Assembly (NCBI RefSeq): GCF_004343775.1
Contig: NZ_PTXL01000003.1
Span: 434,001 to 498,000 of the forward strand
Reading direction: 5' to 3'
Length of the DNA: 64,000 nucleotides
From: Burkholderia sp. SRS-46
Lineage (GTDB): Bacteria; Pseudomonadota; Gammaproteobacteria; Burkholderiales; Burkholderiaceae
Both the position numbers and the translations under genes were made by a program. The notes beneath the pieces were generated by a model, which worked only from the letters and a program-made list of their open reading frames with translations, was not told the origin of the DNA and did not search any database. Each line of letters opens with the position of its first letter. Position 1 is the first letter of the stretch. Below, piece after piece: positions 26,349-34,917 of the stretch.

Positions 26349-26894
26349 TCACTGCGGATTTCGTTCCAGGCTGCCAAGGGTGTAGCGTCGATCGAGGTTC
26401 GTTGCCTTTTCCTGCGCGCGCTCCAGCGCACAATAGGCGTAATACAGTGAGACGGACATGCAAGACCAGGAAAGCAACGCGAAGATATAAAAGATCATGT
26501 GATCATGGTCACCGGGTATATGGTAGAAGTCATCGGTGCTCGCAATAATTTGCGTGGCGACCCGTGCCACGATCACACTCACGGCGTTGCGCTTGTCGCC
26601 AATTCGCAGCAACTTCCTGACGACGTACACGAGATACACCGAGAACAAGGACCACATCACCAGATAGAAATAGGGCTTGGGTTCAACCATGAAGTCTGCC
26701 GTCCACACGACGACGGTTCCCGCCAGCGCGCCCACCGCATACACGACATCGATGAAAATCGATGGTTTATATCGATGCGTAACAGCCATCATGCCGACGA
26801 TGGTGATAACAGGTACACCGAAACCTCTGGAAAATGCATCGCAAAAAAGCGAGACACTGAGAAATACGTGCTCGCCAGTCAACGCGTTGATCAT
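26349..26894 (-). CDS. Membrane protein of unknown function
   Basis: A 181-residue protein from ATG 26894 (a TTG in frame lies directly before it). Four or five hydrophobic segments are visible, for example VPVITIVGMMAV, VVYAVGALAGTVVVW, YFYLVMWSLFSVYLVYVV and IFYIFALLSWSCMSVSLYYAY. His and Asp residues cluster in the loop DDFYHIPGDHDH. I do not recognise the family. It follows the MFS gene on the same strand by 163 bases, probably as the last gene of the unit controlled from operators E and F. Confidence 0.55.
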   Translation of the reverse strand: MINALTGEHVFLSVSLFCDAFSRGFGVPVITIVGMMAVTHRYKPSIFIDVVYAVGALAGTVVVWTADFMVEPKPYFYLVMWSLFSVYLVYVVRKLLRIGDKRNAVSVIVARVATQIIASTDDFYHIPGDHDHMIFYIFALLSWSCMSVSLYYAYCALERAQEKATNLDRRYTLGSLERNPQ

Positions 26895-27057
26895 CAAATT
26901 CGATGCCGAGAACGTCGTAACCAGCCACTCGAACCCGAGGAGGCGCTACCGGCATAGGCTGGTTTCGCACTGGCATGTCGGGCGGCCGGCGCCGCCCCGG
27001 GCACCCGCAAGGGCCGGGGCGCGTTCGCGCGGCAAGCTGATCGCTTCGCCTAATGCG

Positions 27058-28206
27058 TCAAGCGATAGCTGCCTGGGAATGTCGCGACTTGAGCTGCCGG
27101 ATCGCAACGCTGGTCAGAAAGATCGGCACCACCAGCAACCCGACGGAGAGCCAGCCGACCGCACGCAAACCGGCCACGCTGAACACCGTGCCGGCAATCG
27201 CGGGGCCCACTGCCAGGCCAAGATTGATTGCCGACGCACAGGTCGCGGTGCTTCTCCCGCTGGAATCCATTTTTGAAAGTGCCCCCACCATGTAAGGGGC
27301 AACCAGCGTCGCACCGGCACTGACGAGTGCCGTTGACACGAGAAACGCCCACTTGCCGCCCACGCAATACATGCCCAGGCTGCATGCGATCAACAGCGCG
27401 AGTCCAAAGGCGATGGGCTTGAACAGGCCAAAACGATCACCCAGCCAGGTGACAGCGACCCCCACCGGCAACTGGAGGGCAGCATTGACCATGAACAGAA
27501 TGCCGAGTTGCTCCGCTTCGACACCCCGGGCTGCGGCGACCTCCGCGGCGAATCCCATGAGGGCCGTCTGCGAAACGTAGATGAAGAATGCGCTGACCAG
27601 AATCCCTCGGACGTCATTGGATTTGATGGCATCCTTCGCGACCTCTTCCTCGCTTGCGTTGATGGCAGGATGCATGAATGCGCCGAAAAACAGAGCCGCC
27701 ACGACAATCGCGAGCTGGACGGCATCCACACCGATATTGCCCATCTTCACATTCACGATCGGTATGACGTACATCGAACAGGAAAATATGATGGCCATCG
27801 CCACGGCGACTTGAGCCGCGACCTTCTCCGGGTGCTTGACGTGTGAAATCACCCCATACGCGCAAACACAGCTGACGCCCAAGGCGACGCCGAGAACCAG
27901 TTTCGCGGCGACGAATATATAAAAATTATTTGAAAACATCGCACACGTCGACAGAACGGCAAGCGCTGCTGCACCAAGCGCGCCCGTTCTCTTGTTCAAC
28001 GTCGCCATGTGCTGACCGAAAATGATGATGGAAAGCGAAAGACAGAAAAGCACCGCGGACGCAAGCCATCCAGCGGTGCTTTCGGACAGTCCGAACCGGG
28101 CCATCGATTCTTCGATGTTGAACGGAAGCAGGTAGGTTGGCGTCCAGACCACGGCCCCTGTATAAAGCAGCGCGATTTTTCGGATTCCCTTGATCTCGTA
28201 ATTCAC
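27058..28206 (-). CDS. MFS transporter
   Basis: A 382-residue, 12-helix carrier from GTG 28206 (MNYEIKGIRK), chosen because AAGGAG lies 6 bases upstream; the frame is open further to 28275 without a better site. It lacks a drug-exporter signature and looks like a metabolite:proton symporter or exporter of the CynX/AraJ kind. It lies downstream of the second PhyH gene in the same direction, with a 244-base gap. Within the island it probably moves the pathway substrate or product across the inner membrane. Confidence 0.8.
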   Translation of the reverse strand: MNYEIKGIRKIALLYTGAVVWTPTYLLPFNIEESMARFGLSESTAGWLASAVLFCLSLSIIIFGQHMATLNKRTGALGAAALAVLSTCAMFSNNFYIFVAAKLVLGVALGVSCVCAYGVISHVKHPEKVAAQVAVAMAIIFSCSMYVIPIVNVKMGNIGVDAVQLAIVVAALFFGAFMHPAINASEEEVAKDAIKSNDVRGILVSAFFIYVSQTALMGFAAEVAAARGVEAEQLGILFMVNAALQLPVGVAVTWLGDRFGLFKPIAFGLALLIACSLGMYCVGGKWAFLVSTALVSAGATLVAPYMVGALSKMDSSGRSTATCASAINLGLAVGPAIAGTVFSVAGLRAVGWLSVGLLVVPIFLTSVAIRQLKSRHSQAAIA

Positions 28207-28450
28207 GATCGACTCCTTGTCGTTTGCACGAATACGAGATCGCGACGAGGCATCGAATCGCCCTCTTGCTCGCATTCATACTGGCACCGTTTCGAAGACT
28301 GCTTCATCCAACCGAAAAATCGCGATATCAAAATTGCTCGCTCTTCACCGACCTAAGCATCCTGTCGACCGACTACGATGCCTTCAGGTGATGGAATCGC
28401 CCAGTTTCCGCGTGAAAACCGGGCCCGGATTCCACAACACATTCGGTCCG

Positions 28451-29329
28451 TTAATCGAAATGCCCGACCTCGAGGAAATCCTTCATTTTCAACAGGTCGT
28501 TCGGATCCGACATTTGACCGTTACGCTCGACAAAGCCGGCAAAAGTCGTGCCGTACGTCCAGCCGAGCAGGCGCTGCAGCTCTTCCGGATAGCGCTTCAC
28601 ACATTCGATGGACAGCGTGAGGTACTGGTTTTCTTCCTGCCGCAGGGTCGCCAGGTCATACGACATCGTCAGGCCGGTGCGCGGTGCATCGCTGGTATTC
28701 TTTCCTCCTCCGTGATAGGTGGAGCCGATGAAGAACAGGGCATCGCCAGCAGACATCGCCGCGGAAACGGCTTCCTCCTGCTTGGGCATGCGCTCGTCGT
28801 CCCACTTGTGGCTACCCGGGATGACAAGCGTGGCGCCGTTTGCCTCCGTAAAGTCGGATACCGCCACCATGACCTGGAACCGGGCCTCACGCCCATAGCT
28901 CGGGTGCCGCCAGAGCCATACGGAATCGTCACGATGCAACGGCTGAAGGCCCTGACCGGGCAGGATCTGAATGGCTTGCGTCACCCCCACCTGAATATCG
29001 GGAGCGATATCGATCTGGTTTTCGCCGCTCCAGATCTTGATCGGCGTCTGCAGAATGCTGCGCGCCGCGCCCAGATAGAGCGGATGCAACGCAACCTCGG
29101 CCATCCAGTCGGTACGTGCGAAGAGTCGCGAGACGCGACGCGTCTGTGTACCTGCGAAGTACTCGTCTACTCCGTTCGGAGCGGACTGGAGCGTGTCAAA
29201 AAGCGTACGCTGGATTCGCGCAAGCAAATCGGAATCGAGAAAGTTCTTGACGATCGCTCCACCATCCTGCCTGACTGCATTCGCAAGATCGTCAGGAGTG
29301 CTATCACTTGAAAGGCGTTGCAACGACAT
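28451..29329 (-). CDS. PhyH-family Fe(II)/2-oxoglutarate oxygenase (second copy)
   Basis: A 292-residue enzyme from ATG 29329 with GGAGGA upstream. Iron ligands are His132-x-Asp134 (PLHRDDSV) and His206 (STYHGGGK); Arg217 would hold 2-oxoglutarate. It shares the core ENGATxxIPGSxxWD pattern with the copy at 21289-22164, but the two are otherwise quite diverged, so the duplication is old or they were acquired separately. It follows the second imine-reductase-like gene by 21 bases and is surely co-transcribed with it. Confidence 0.88.
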   Translation of the reverse strand: MSLQRLSSDSTPDDLANAVRQDGGAIVKNFLDSDLLARIQRTLFDTLQSAPNGVDEYFAGTQTRRVSRLFARTDWMAEVALHPLYLGAARSILQTPIKIWSGENQIDIAPDIQVGVTQAIQILPGQGLQPLHRDDSVWLWRHPSYGREARFQVMVAVSDFTEANGATLVIPGSHKWDDERMPKQEEAVSAAMSAGDALFFIGSTYHGGGKNTSDAPRTGLTMSYDLATLRQEENQYLTLSIECVKRYPEELQRLLGWTYGTTFAGFVERNGQMSDPNDLLKMKDFLEVGHFD

Positions 29330-29350
29330 GATGATTCCTCCAACAAGGTG

Positions 29351-30208
29351 TCAATGATTAAAAAGTGCGGCGTATCCTCGGTCACCATCGCCTTCTGCAA
29401 TGGATGACAGGATTCGCTCGCGTAAAGCCTTCAAAATTCGCGGCGGCTGCCCGATATCTTCCTGCGCCTGCTGAAACAGTTCGGTCGCTCTCGCGTAGAT
29501 GTCCAGGTCTGCGCCTCGCGGTTGATAGTCAGAAGCCGCCACGGATTCGAACAGACCTTCGATGAAGTGGGTCTGACCGACAATATAGGTTGGGATCAGG
29601 TCGCGAATCTCGTCGATCGAAATGCCTGAATTCACCACGAACCTGAGACCTTCCAGGAATGCTGCGCCAGCACCAAAAACGAAGGTGCCCGTCAACCCGG
29701 CATCGAGCACGTTCGGCACATCAGGTCTTGTACTGACGTAGGTGGATTGCGGCGCAATCTTTCGAAGAAGGGGTTCGACTTCGTTCCAGATCTTCTCGTC
29801 GCCACCAAAAAGGATGATGGCGTTCTCGCGGCCGATATCGGGCGGGAAGCACTGGATTGTTCCGCTGATGAATTTTGCTCCAGCGCCACTCACGATTTGA
29901 TCCAGCTTCTGGACCTCGGACGGCCGCCCCGTTGCCAGATTGACGACCGTTTTCCCTTTCAGGCGATCGCCCAGTTCCTCGAAATCCACCGCGAGGTCAA
30001 TCGGGGTTGCAGTCACGACGACGATGACGTCCGCCTCATCACAGGCCGCCGTGGCGCGCTCGGCAACCCGTGCTCCCAGCTCTCGCATGCGATGCGCCTT
30101 TTCCGCCTTCCTGTTCCAGACGACGACCTTCTCGCCATCCTCAACCAGGGCGGTAGCAATTGCAGCCCCCATCACTCCCAGGCCCAAGACAGCAATCAAA
30201 TTGCTCAT
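29351..30208 (-). CDS. Imine-reductase-like NADPH enzyme (second copy)
   Basis: A 285-residue protein from ATG 30208. GLGVMG (9-14) and VVWNRK (29-33) form the NADPH site, and Asp169 in NVLDAGLTG matches the Asp of the first copy (AILDGAVVG). The sequence FISGTIQCFPPDIG aligns with YLDGTIGCYPKDIG in the first copy, confirming paralogy, although the overall identity appears low. It is first in the leftward unit with the second PhyH gene, with operator E 68 bases upstream of its start. Confidence 0.78.
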   Translation of the reverse strand: MSNLIAVLGLGVMGAAIATALVEDGEKVVVWNRKAEKAHRMRELGARVAERATAACDEADVIVVVTATPIDLAVDFEELGDRLKGKTVVNLATGRPSEVQKLDQIVSGAGAKFISGTIQCFPPDIGRENAIILFGGDEKIWNEVEPLLRKIAPQSTYVSTRPDVPNVLDAGLTGTFVFGAGAAFLEGLRFVVNSGISIDEIRDLIPTYIVGQTHFIEGLFESVAASDYQPRGADLDIYARATELFQQAQEDIGQPPRILKALRERILSSIAEGDGDRGYAALFNH

Positions 30209-30275
30209 TCGTATTCCCTATCGTTGTCGTCGACTACGCTACCGAGAAATGTCCTTCGTTCAAGTCAACCAATCG

Positions 30276-30300
30276 AATCGCCCGACTTGATCATATGACC
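30276..30300 (+). promoter_or_regulatory. Operator site E
   Basis: Half-sites CGAC, ATCA and TGACC match at standard spacing; the left outer half (AATCG) is partial. Nearest edge is 68 bases from the reductase ATG at 30208. Confidence 0.65.
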
Positions 30301-30439
30301 ATCAAGCAAGGCGTATGCCAATCGGATCCAAGTGTTCGCCCTTCGTGACGCGCGGCTGACGCGCCCGGTTGTGATACGCATGCCCCGGCGCGGGGAATCA
30401 GCCGCACCAAGTGATGCGCAGAGTCACGGTAGCGGTGCA

Positions 30440-30464
30440 AACAGGATGACTTGATCAAATGACC
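30440..30464 (+). promoter_or_regulatory. Operator site F
   Basis: Half-sites TGAC, ATCA and TGACC match; the left outer half (AACAG) is degenerate. It lies 164 bases from site E in the same orientation, about 465 bases before the first TetR gene. Confidence 0.65.
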
Positions 30465-30928
30465 ACGAATCTACAGGCACGAGTCTTATGCTTCGACAGG
30501 ACATTTGGAATACGGAGTTTCCATTAGCCTCATCACGAAGGCATCGTATGCGCCAACGCAGGTGCGCCCCCTCCGAGACAGCATCATCGAAGCAGGAACG
30601 CAAGCGCCACTCGACAAGCGGAGCACCGCTTGACGCGCCGGGCCGATCTCCGATGAATGAGTCCGCCTCCTGGCTCACGAAGCGTGCTGCCGAATCGCGT
30701 CGCCGTCGTGATGTTTGTCTGGTGTCGCGACGCGCCGGCGCCATAACCATGCCCGGCACGTACCTGCGAACGACACTTCTCGCGCAGCCATGGCGGCGCG
30801 ACATCCGAGCAGGACAATGCCTTAGGTTGCTTGCGAAATGCCGTCCATCGTCATGCTAATATTCGAGGATTCGACTACCCTGCACGGGTAGCACCTTTGG
30901 ACGAAGACATAAAACGGAGCTCTGGCCT

Positions 30929-31558
30929 ATGCAGAGAGTACGGGCTGAAGTCCGCCGCCAGGACCTCGTAGCGGCGACTGTCGCGGTTATTGCAGAGCAC
31001 GGTGTGAAGGGCGCCACGACCCGCCGCATCGCCGAGGCTGCAGGATGCCCGCTGGCTTCCCTGCACTACGTCTTTCACTCAAAGGACGAGCTGTTATTCG
31101 CTGTCTACGAGTCCTTGATCGACTTGATCCGCTCGGATAGCCCCGATGCTCCGGAGCACGGTACCCTGTCGGACCTCGCGGAGTTCAATCTGCGCTCCGT
31201 GATGACCTGGTTCGAAGCAAACCCGACATACGCGAAGACCCAATCAGAGTTGTTTACCTGGGCACTCAGGCATCAGCCCGATGTGGCCATTGGAGGCTTT
31301 CGCATTTCCCTGGAAGGCGCCCGCGGCTTCCTGTCCTCCGCCGAACCTCGTGCGGACGCCAAGGCGCTGGATGCCATCGCGCGGCTGACCATTATCCTGA
31401 TCGACGGGCTGCTTTTCTCGTGGTTTGCCCAGGAAGATCCGAAACGCCTGGCTGCCGATGTCGACCACGCCAGCAAGATGCTGGCCTCCTATGCGGCGAC
31501 GCTTTCGGACGCTCGCCCTGCCGCCAAGACCCCTCGCAAGTCGGTACGGAAGCAGTAA
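30929..31558 (+). CDS. TetR-family regulator (first paralogue)
   Basis: A 209-residue repressor-type regulator from ATG 30929 (MQRVRAEVRR) with CGGAG upstream. The N-terminal helix-turn-helix covers about 28-50 (TTRRIAEAAGCPLASLHYVF). Residues 28-50 are identical to those of the second TetR gene at 32148-32747, and 47 of the first 60 residues match, so both should read the same operator. The ligand domains differ more, as expected for different inducers. It probably controls the thirteen operators in the island. Confidence 0.9.
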   Translation: MQRVRAEVRRQDLVAATVAVIAEHGVKGATTRRIAEAAGCPLASLHYVFHSKDELLFAVYESLIDLIRSDSPDAPEHGTLSDLAEFNLRSVMTWFEANPTYAKTQSELFTWALRHQPDVAIGGFRISLEGARGFLSSAEPRADAKALDAIARLTIILIDGLLFSWFAQEDPKRLAADVDHASKMLASYAATLSDARPAAKTPRKSVRKQ

Positions 31559-31928
31559 GCTAGTAAGCTGCTACCACCTGCGCCGAGGCACTGATTTCCC
31601 CGGCGCCTCATGCCGGCAGCGTCGCCTCTTCCAATGACCGCACGGCGCGGCGCAGGACGTTTGCAGTTTCGTCCCATGCGCCGCCCTTCTCGCAAGCGCT
31701 GCTCGAAGGTGCTCTTTCAGGAACCGTTGTTCGCGTCCGACCGCGACACGTGCGACGCGCGGTAACAGGCACCGCCGAAAATCCACACAGGCTGCGACCA
31801 AGCACCCTGCTTCCATTCGCATGGAAACCTGACGCGCCCGGCAGGCAGCCCTCGGTCTGACGTTGCCGCTCTCGCGCCCACGGGTTTACCTCCATCGACA
31901 GCGCATCTTTGTCTGCTTAACTTTGACC

Positions 31929-31953
31929 GATCAAATGATCCAGTCATTAGATC
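31929..31953 (+). promoter_or_regulatory. Operator site G
   Basis: Read as GATCA, TGAT, GTCA, AGATC with 2, 3 and 2 base spacers: all four half-sites recognisable. About 195 bases before the second TetR start. Confidence 0.65.
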
Positions 31954-32060
31954 ATATTTCTCGGAATCGACTCAACCAGGCGAACTGGATATTCAGGGCA
32001 CCCGTGGCCCTGCACGTCCATGGACAAACTTTCAAGAAGCCGACATAATTCACGAGCGTT

Positions 32061-32076
32061 ATGGTCACTTGACCAT
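32061..32076 (+). promoter_or_regulatory. Operator site H, proximal to second TetR gene
   Basis: ATGGTCA and TGACCAT are perfect 7-base arms around a 2-base spacer, the strongest single dyad of the set, but the second dyad is poor here. It ends 71 bases before ATG 32148, fitting autorepression. Confidence 0.65.
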
Positions 32077-32147
32077 GTATCACGAAGAATTGTTGCACGC
32101 CGCTACGACGTGGATGGAAGAGGATTTTCGGGTACCGGAGTTTACCA

Positions 32148-32747
32148 ATGACAAGAGTTCGCGCTGCGTTGCGGCGACAAGATTTTGTTGACGCTGCCGT
32201 TGAGGTCATCGCCGCGCACGGCGTCGCTGGAGCCACCACGCGGCGAATCGCTGAAGCCGCAGGCTGCCCTCTGGCATCGCTGCATTATGTATTCCATACC
32301 AAGGACGATCTGTTCGACGCGGTTTACGAATCCCTGTTCGATCTTCTCTCGGCGAGCGCCCCCGCTGATCGCGACTTTCAGTCTTTCGGCGAACTCGCCG
32401 GATGGCAGCTGCGCAAGATCGTCGAATGGCTCGTGCAGCATCCGTCGTACGCGCGAGCGCAGTCCGAACTGATCCAGTGGGCAGAGCGTCATCGCCCGGA
32501 TTTCGCGCTGAAAACCTATGTCCAGACTGTCGAGCGAACGATCGCCTACTTCGGCAAGTGCGTGCCGCGAGTCAACCATGACATGCTCGAACCCGTAGCC
32601 AGAATGAGCATCATCCTGATCGACGGATTGCTGAATAGCTGGCACGCGGAACCGAATATCCGCCGGCTCAAGGCGAACCTGGATAGTGCAAGTTCAGCTC
32701 TGGAGGCGTTTGCCACCTCCATCTCGAACTCGACGGTACAGGCTTGA
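32148..32747 (+). CDS. TetR-family regulator (second paralogue)
   Basis: A 199-residue regulator from ATG 32148 (MTRVRAALRR), CGGAG 7 bases upstream, the same leader arrangement as the first copy. The DNA-binding helices at 28-50 are identical to those of the first TetR protein; the ligand domain keeps the frame (SIILIDGLLNSW against TIILIDGLLFSW) but is otherwise diverged. Operators G and H lie directly upstream. Two regulators sharing one operator set but sensing different ligands is the natural reading. Confidence 0.9.
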   Translation: MTRVRAALRRQDFVDAAVEVIAAHGVAGATTRRIAEAAGCPLASLHYVFHTKDDLFDAVYESLFDLLSASAPADRDFQSFGELAGWQLRKIVEWLVQHPSYARAQSELIQWAERHRPDFALKTYVQTVERTIAYFGKCVPRVNHDMLEPVARMSIILIDGLLNSWHAEPNIRRLKANLDSASSALEAFATSISNSTVQA

Positions 32748-32889
32748 GAATCGACGCTGCGGACCATTGCGCCCATAGCCGGCAACCCAACAAAGCCTAT
32801 CAGCGCTACGCCTCATGACAGGCTTCGATCTTGCCACCTTTCCGCAGACGGACGTCCGCAGACCGCCGGGCGCCCGTCGTCGATTCCGG

Positions 32890-34350
32890 CTAGCTGACCG
32901 TGCCCGGTGTCGCGCCGAACATGGATTTCGTCTCCAGGAACTCCTCGATACCGGCGTATCCCCACTCTCGTCCATTGCCGGACTGCTTGTACCCACCGAA
33001 CGGTGCCGCGATATCAACGGCCGCGCCGTTCAAATGCACCATCCCGGTCCGCAATTTTCTTGCGACACGCTCAGCCTGTTCGATCGAGTCTCCGTAGACG
33101 TAGCCGGACAATCCGTACGGCGAGTCGTTGGCGATGGCGACGGCATCTGATTCATCCTGATAGGGGATGATCACCAGGACTGGGCCGAAAATCTCCTCGG
33201 TTGCGATCTTCATGCGATTGTTCACGCGGCTGAAGACCGTCGGCTTGACGTAGTAGCCTCGTTCAAGCCCGGAAGGATTGCCGAGCCCGCCCGACAGGAG
33301 CACCGCGCCCTCCTCAAGGCCAACCCGGATCATTTCCTGCACCTTTTGATGCTGGCGCTGGTTCGCCATCGGCCCCATGGTCGTACCGGGATCGCGCGGA
33401 TCGCCGACGACGACCTGGCCGCACGCCGCCGCTGCAATCTGTTCCGCCTCCTCGAGCCGATGCGCCGGCACCAGCATTCGCGATGGCGCGGTGCATGTCT
33501 GCCCCGAGTTGGCCATCATCTGGAGCACCCCGTGCGTGACGCCTTGCTGAAAGTTTTCGCCATCCAGAATGATGTTCGCCGACTTTCCGCCTAGCTCCAG
33601 CGTCACCCGCTTGATCGTCGTCGCAGCGGCCTGAGCGACCTCCACGCCAGCGCTCGTCGAACCCGTCAGCGACACCATGTCGATCAGCGGACTGGAAGCA
33701 ATGGCCTTTCCCAGGCGCTGCCCGGCGCCCTGCACGAGATTGAATACGCCGGGAGGTACGCCGGCCTTCTCAAGGATCTCGGCGAGAACAATGGCCGAGT
33801 ACGGCGCATTCTGACTCGGCTTCAACACGATCGTGCAGCCCGCCACCAGCGCCGGCGCCACCTTGCACATGACCTGGTTCATTGGCCAGTTCCAGGGCGT
33901 GATCAACCCGCACACACCCACCGGCTCCTTCACGATCCGCGACGTGCCCTGGGTTCGCTCGAACGGATACTGCTTCGCAACTTCCAGGGTCGTATGGAGG
34001 TGCCAGAGCCCCAGCGCCGCCTGAAGCGGGCGAGAGATAGTGTCCATCGGTGCGCCCATCTCGAGCGTGATTGCGTCGGCCATATCCTGCAACCGCTCGG
34101 TGTATGAACCGATCACGCGCTCGAGCATCGCGAGCCGCGCAACGAGGGGCGTGTTCGAGAATGCTGCGAACGCGTCGCGCGCCGCCGCAGCAGCCAGGTC
34201 CACATCCGCTTCGTCAGAGAACAGCAACACGCCGGAGACTTCGCCAGTCGCCGGGTTGATGATTTCGTGCTCAATGCCACCGTTCGCCGGCGCCACCCAT
34301 CGCCCGCCGATGAACGCCTTGCGGAGATGGTCTGCTTCAAAGATCGGCAT
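32890..34350 (-). CDS. NAD(P)-dependent aldehyde dehydrogenase (first copy)
   Basis: A 486-residue enzyme from ATG 34350 (MPIFEADHLRK), chosen for GGAG upstream; an in-frame ATG at 34401 would add 17 residues. The catalytic Cys is in NSGQTCTAPSR, the general-base Glu in LELGGKSANI, and the cofactor region in ITPWNWPMNQ and SLTGSTSAG. Length and motifs are normal for class 3/ betaine-type ALDHs. It is divergent from the class IV aminotransferase gene, with operators I and J between. It would oxidise the pathway aldehyde to an acid. Confidence 0.9.
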   Translation of the reverse strand: MPIFEADHLRKAFIGGRWVAPANGGIEHEIINPATGEVSGVLLFSDEADVDLAAAAARDAFAAFSNTPLVARLAMLERVIGSYTERLQDMADAITLEMGAPMDTISRPLQAALGLWHLHTTLEVAKQYPFERTQGTSRIVKEPVGVCGLITPWNWPMNQVMCKVAPALVAGCTIVLKPSQNAPYSAIVLAEILEKAGVPPGVFNLVQGAGQRLGKAIASSPLIDMVSLTGSTSAGVEVAQAAATTIKRVTLELGGKSANIILDGENFQQGVTHGVLQMMANSGQTCTAPSRMLVPAHRLEEAEQIAAAACGQVVVGDPRDPGTTMGPMANQRQHQKVQEMIRVGLEEGAVLLSGGLGNPSGLERGYYVKPTVFSRVNNRMKIATEEIFGPVLVIIPYQDESDAVAIANDSPYGLSGYVYGDSIEQAERVARKLRTGMVHLNGAAVDIAAPFGGYKQSGNGREWGYAGIEEFLETKSMFGATPGTVS

Positions 34351-34433
34351 CTGCTCGCTCCATGTCAGTTGGTATCGGGGGCGAGTCTTCAGCATCGGCA
34401 TCGCCCCGGAAGATCCATACTATCGCCTTTTTT

Positions 34434-34458
34434 GATCATTTGGCCAAGTCACTCGACT
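34434..34458 (-). promoter_or_regulatory. Operator site I
   Basis: Plus-strand half-sites GATCA, TGGC, GTCA, CGACT with standard spacing. Nearest edge 84 bases from the aldehyde dehydrogenase ATG at 34350. Confidence 0.65.
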
Positions 34459-34775
34459 CAGTAATAATCAGTATTGCCACCGGCACTGCGAAGTAAGACG
34501 CTTCAGGGAACGAACAGCCATGCTGCCGCAGAAAAATCTGCCGTAAGCGCGACCGGACGATAACGAAGACGAGACCACGAGGCGACTTCTACCGAAGCCC
34601 GCGACAAACCGAAGCCACTTTCCTCAGGTAGATCGGTTTGGCCTACCGAAACGAACCTTCGCCTATCACCGTGCGGCAAGTGCAGGCCTGCACGCAGCTC
34701 GAGTACCCAAGCGGGCCTCACAGAGGGTTAACCTTCATCGACAAGGAATTTTTCGAGCAATACTTTCTACTGCAC

Positions 34776-34800
34776 GGTCATTTGATCAAGTCATATGGCA
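34776..34800 (-). promoter_or_regulatory. Operator site J
   Basis: Plus-strand half-sites GGTCA, TGAT, GTCA, TGGCA with standard spacing; a strong match. It lies 118 bases before the aminotransferase ATG at 34918. Confidence 0.7.
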
Positions 34801-34917
34801 GACTTCACGCCGGATAGCCTGGAAGTAAGCAATCCGCAAAGAAGCGCACCGCGATCCGGTCGCTTTTGACGTCAACATCGAACGACAATTCTCCCTCGGG
34901 AGCGAAAGGCAATTACC

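Larger units (their letters stand above)
30209..30928. other. Intergenic region with operators E and F
   Basis: About 720 bases between the leftward reductase gene and the rightward first TetR gene. Operators E and F lie in the left third. The remainder has no recognisable gene. The TetR start at 30929 has GGAG 8 bases upstream. Confidence 0.5.
31559..32147. other. Intergenic region between the two TetR genes, with operators G and H
   Basis: About 590 bases with no recognisable gene. Operators G and H lie in the right part, ahead of the second TetR gene, so this regulator is likely autoregulated. The 5' part is GC-rich with no clear frame. Confidence 0.5.
34351..34917. other. Divergent promoter region with operators I and J
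   Basis: About 570 bases between the leftward aldehyde dehydrogenase gene and the rightward aminotransferase gene. Operator I is 84 bases from the former start, J about 120 bases from the latter. A TTGACGTCAAC palindrome lies at 34866-34876. No gene seen. Confidence 0.55.

Noticed and set aside
26480..26515. GATCATGTGATCATGGTCACC resemblance to the operator, in shortened form GATCA-TGTGATC
   Set aside because: It lies inside the coding region of the membrane protein (His-rich loop codons) and lacks the second dyad.
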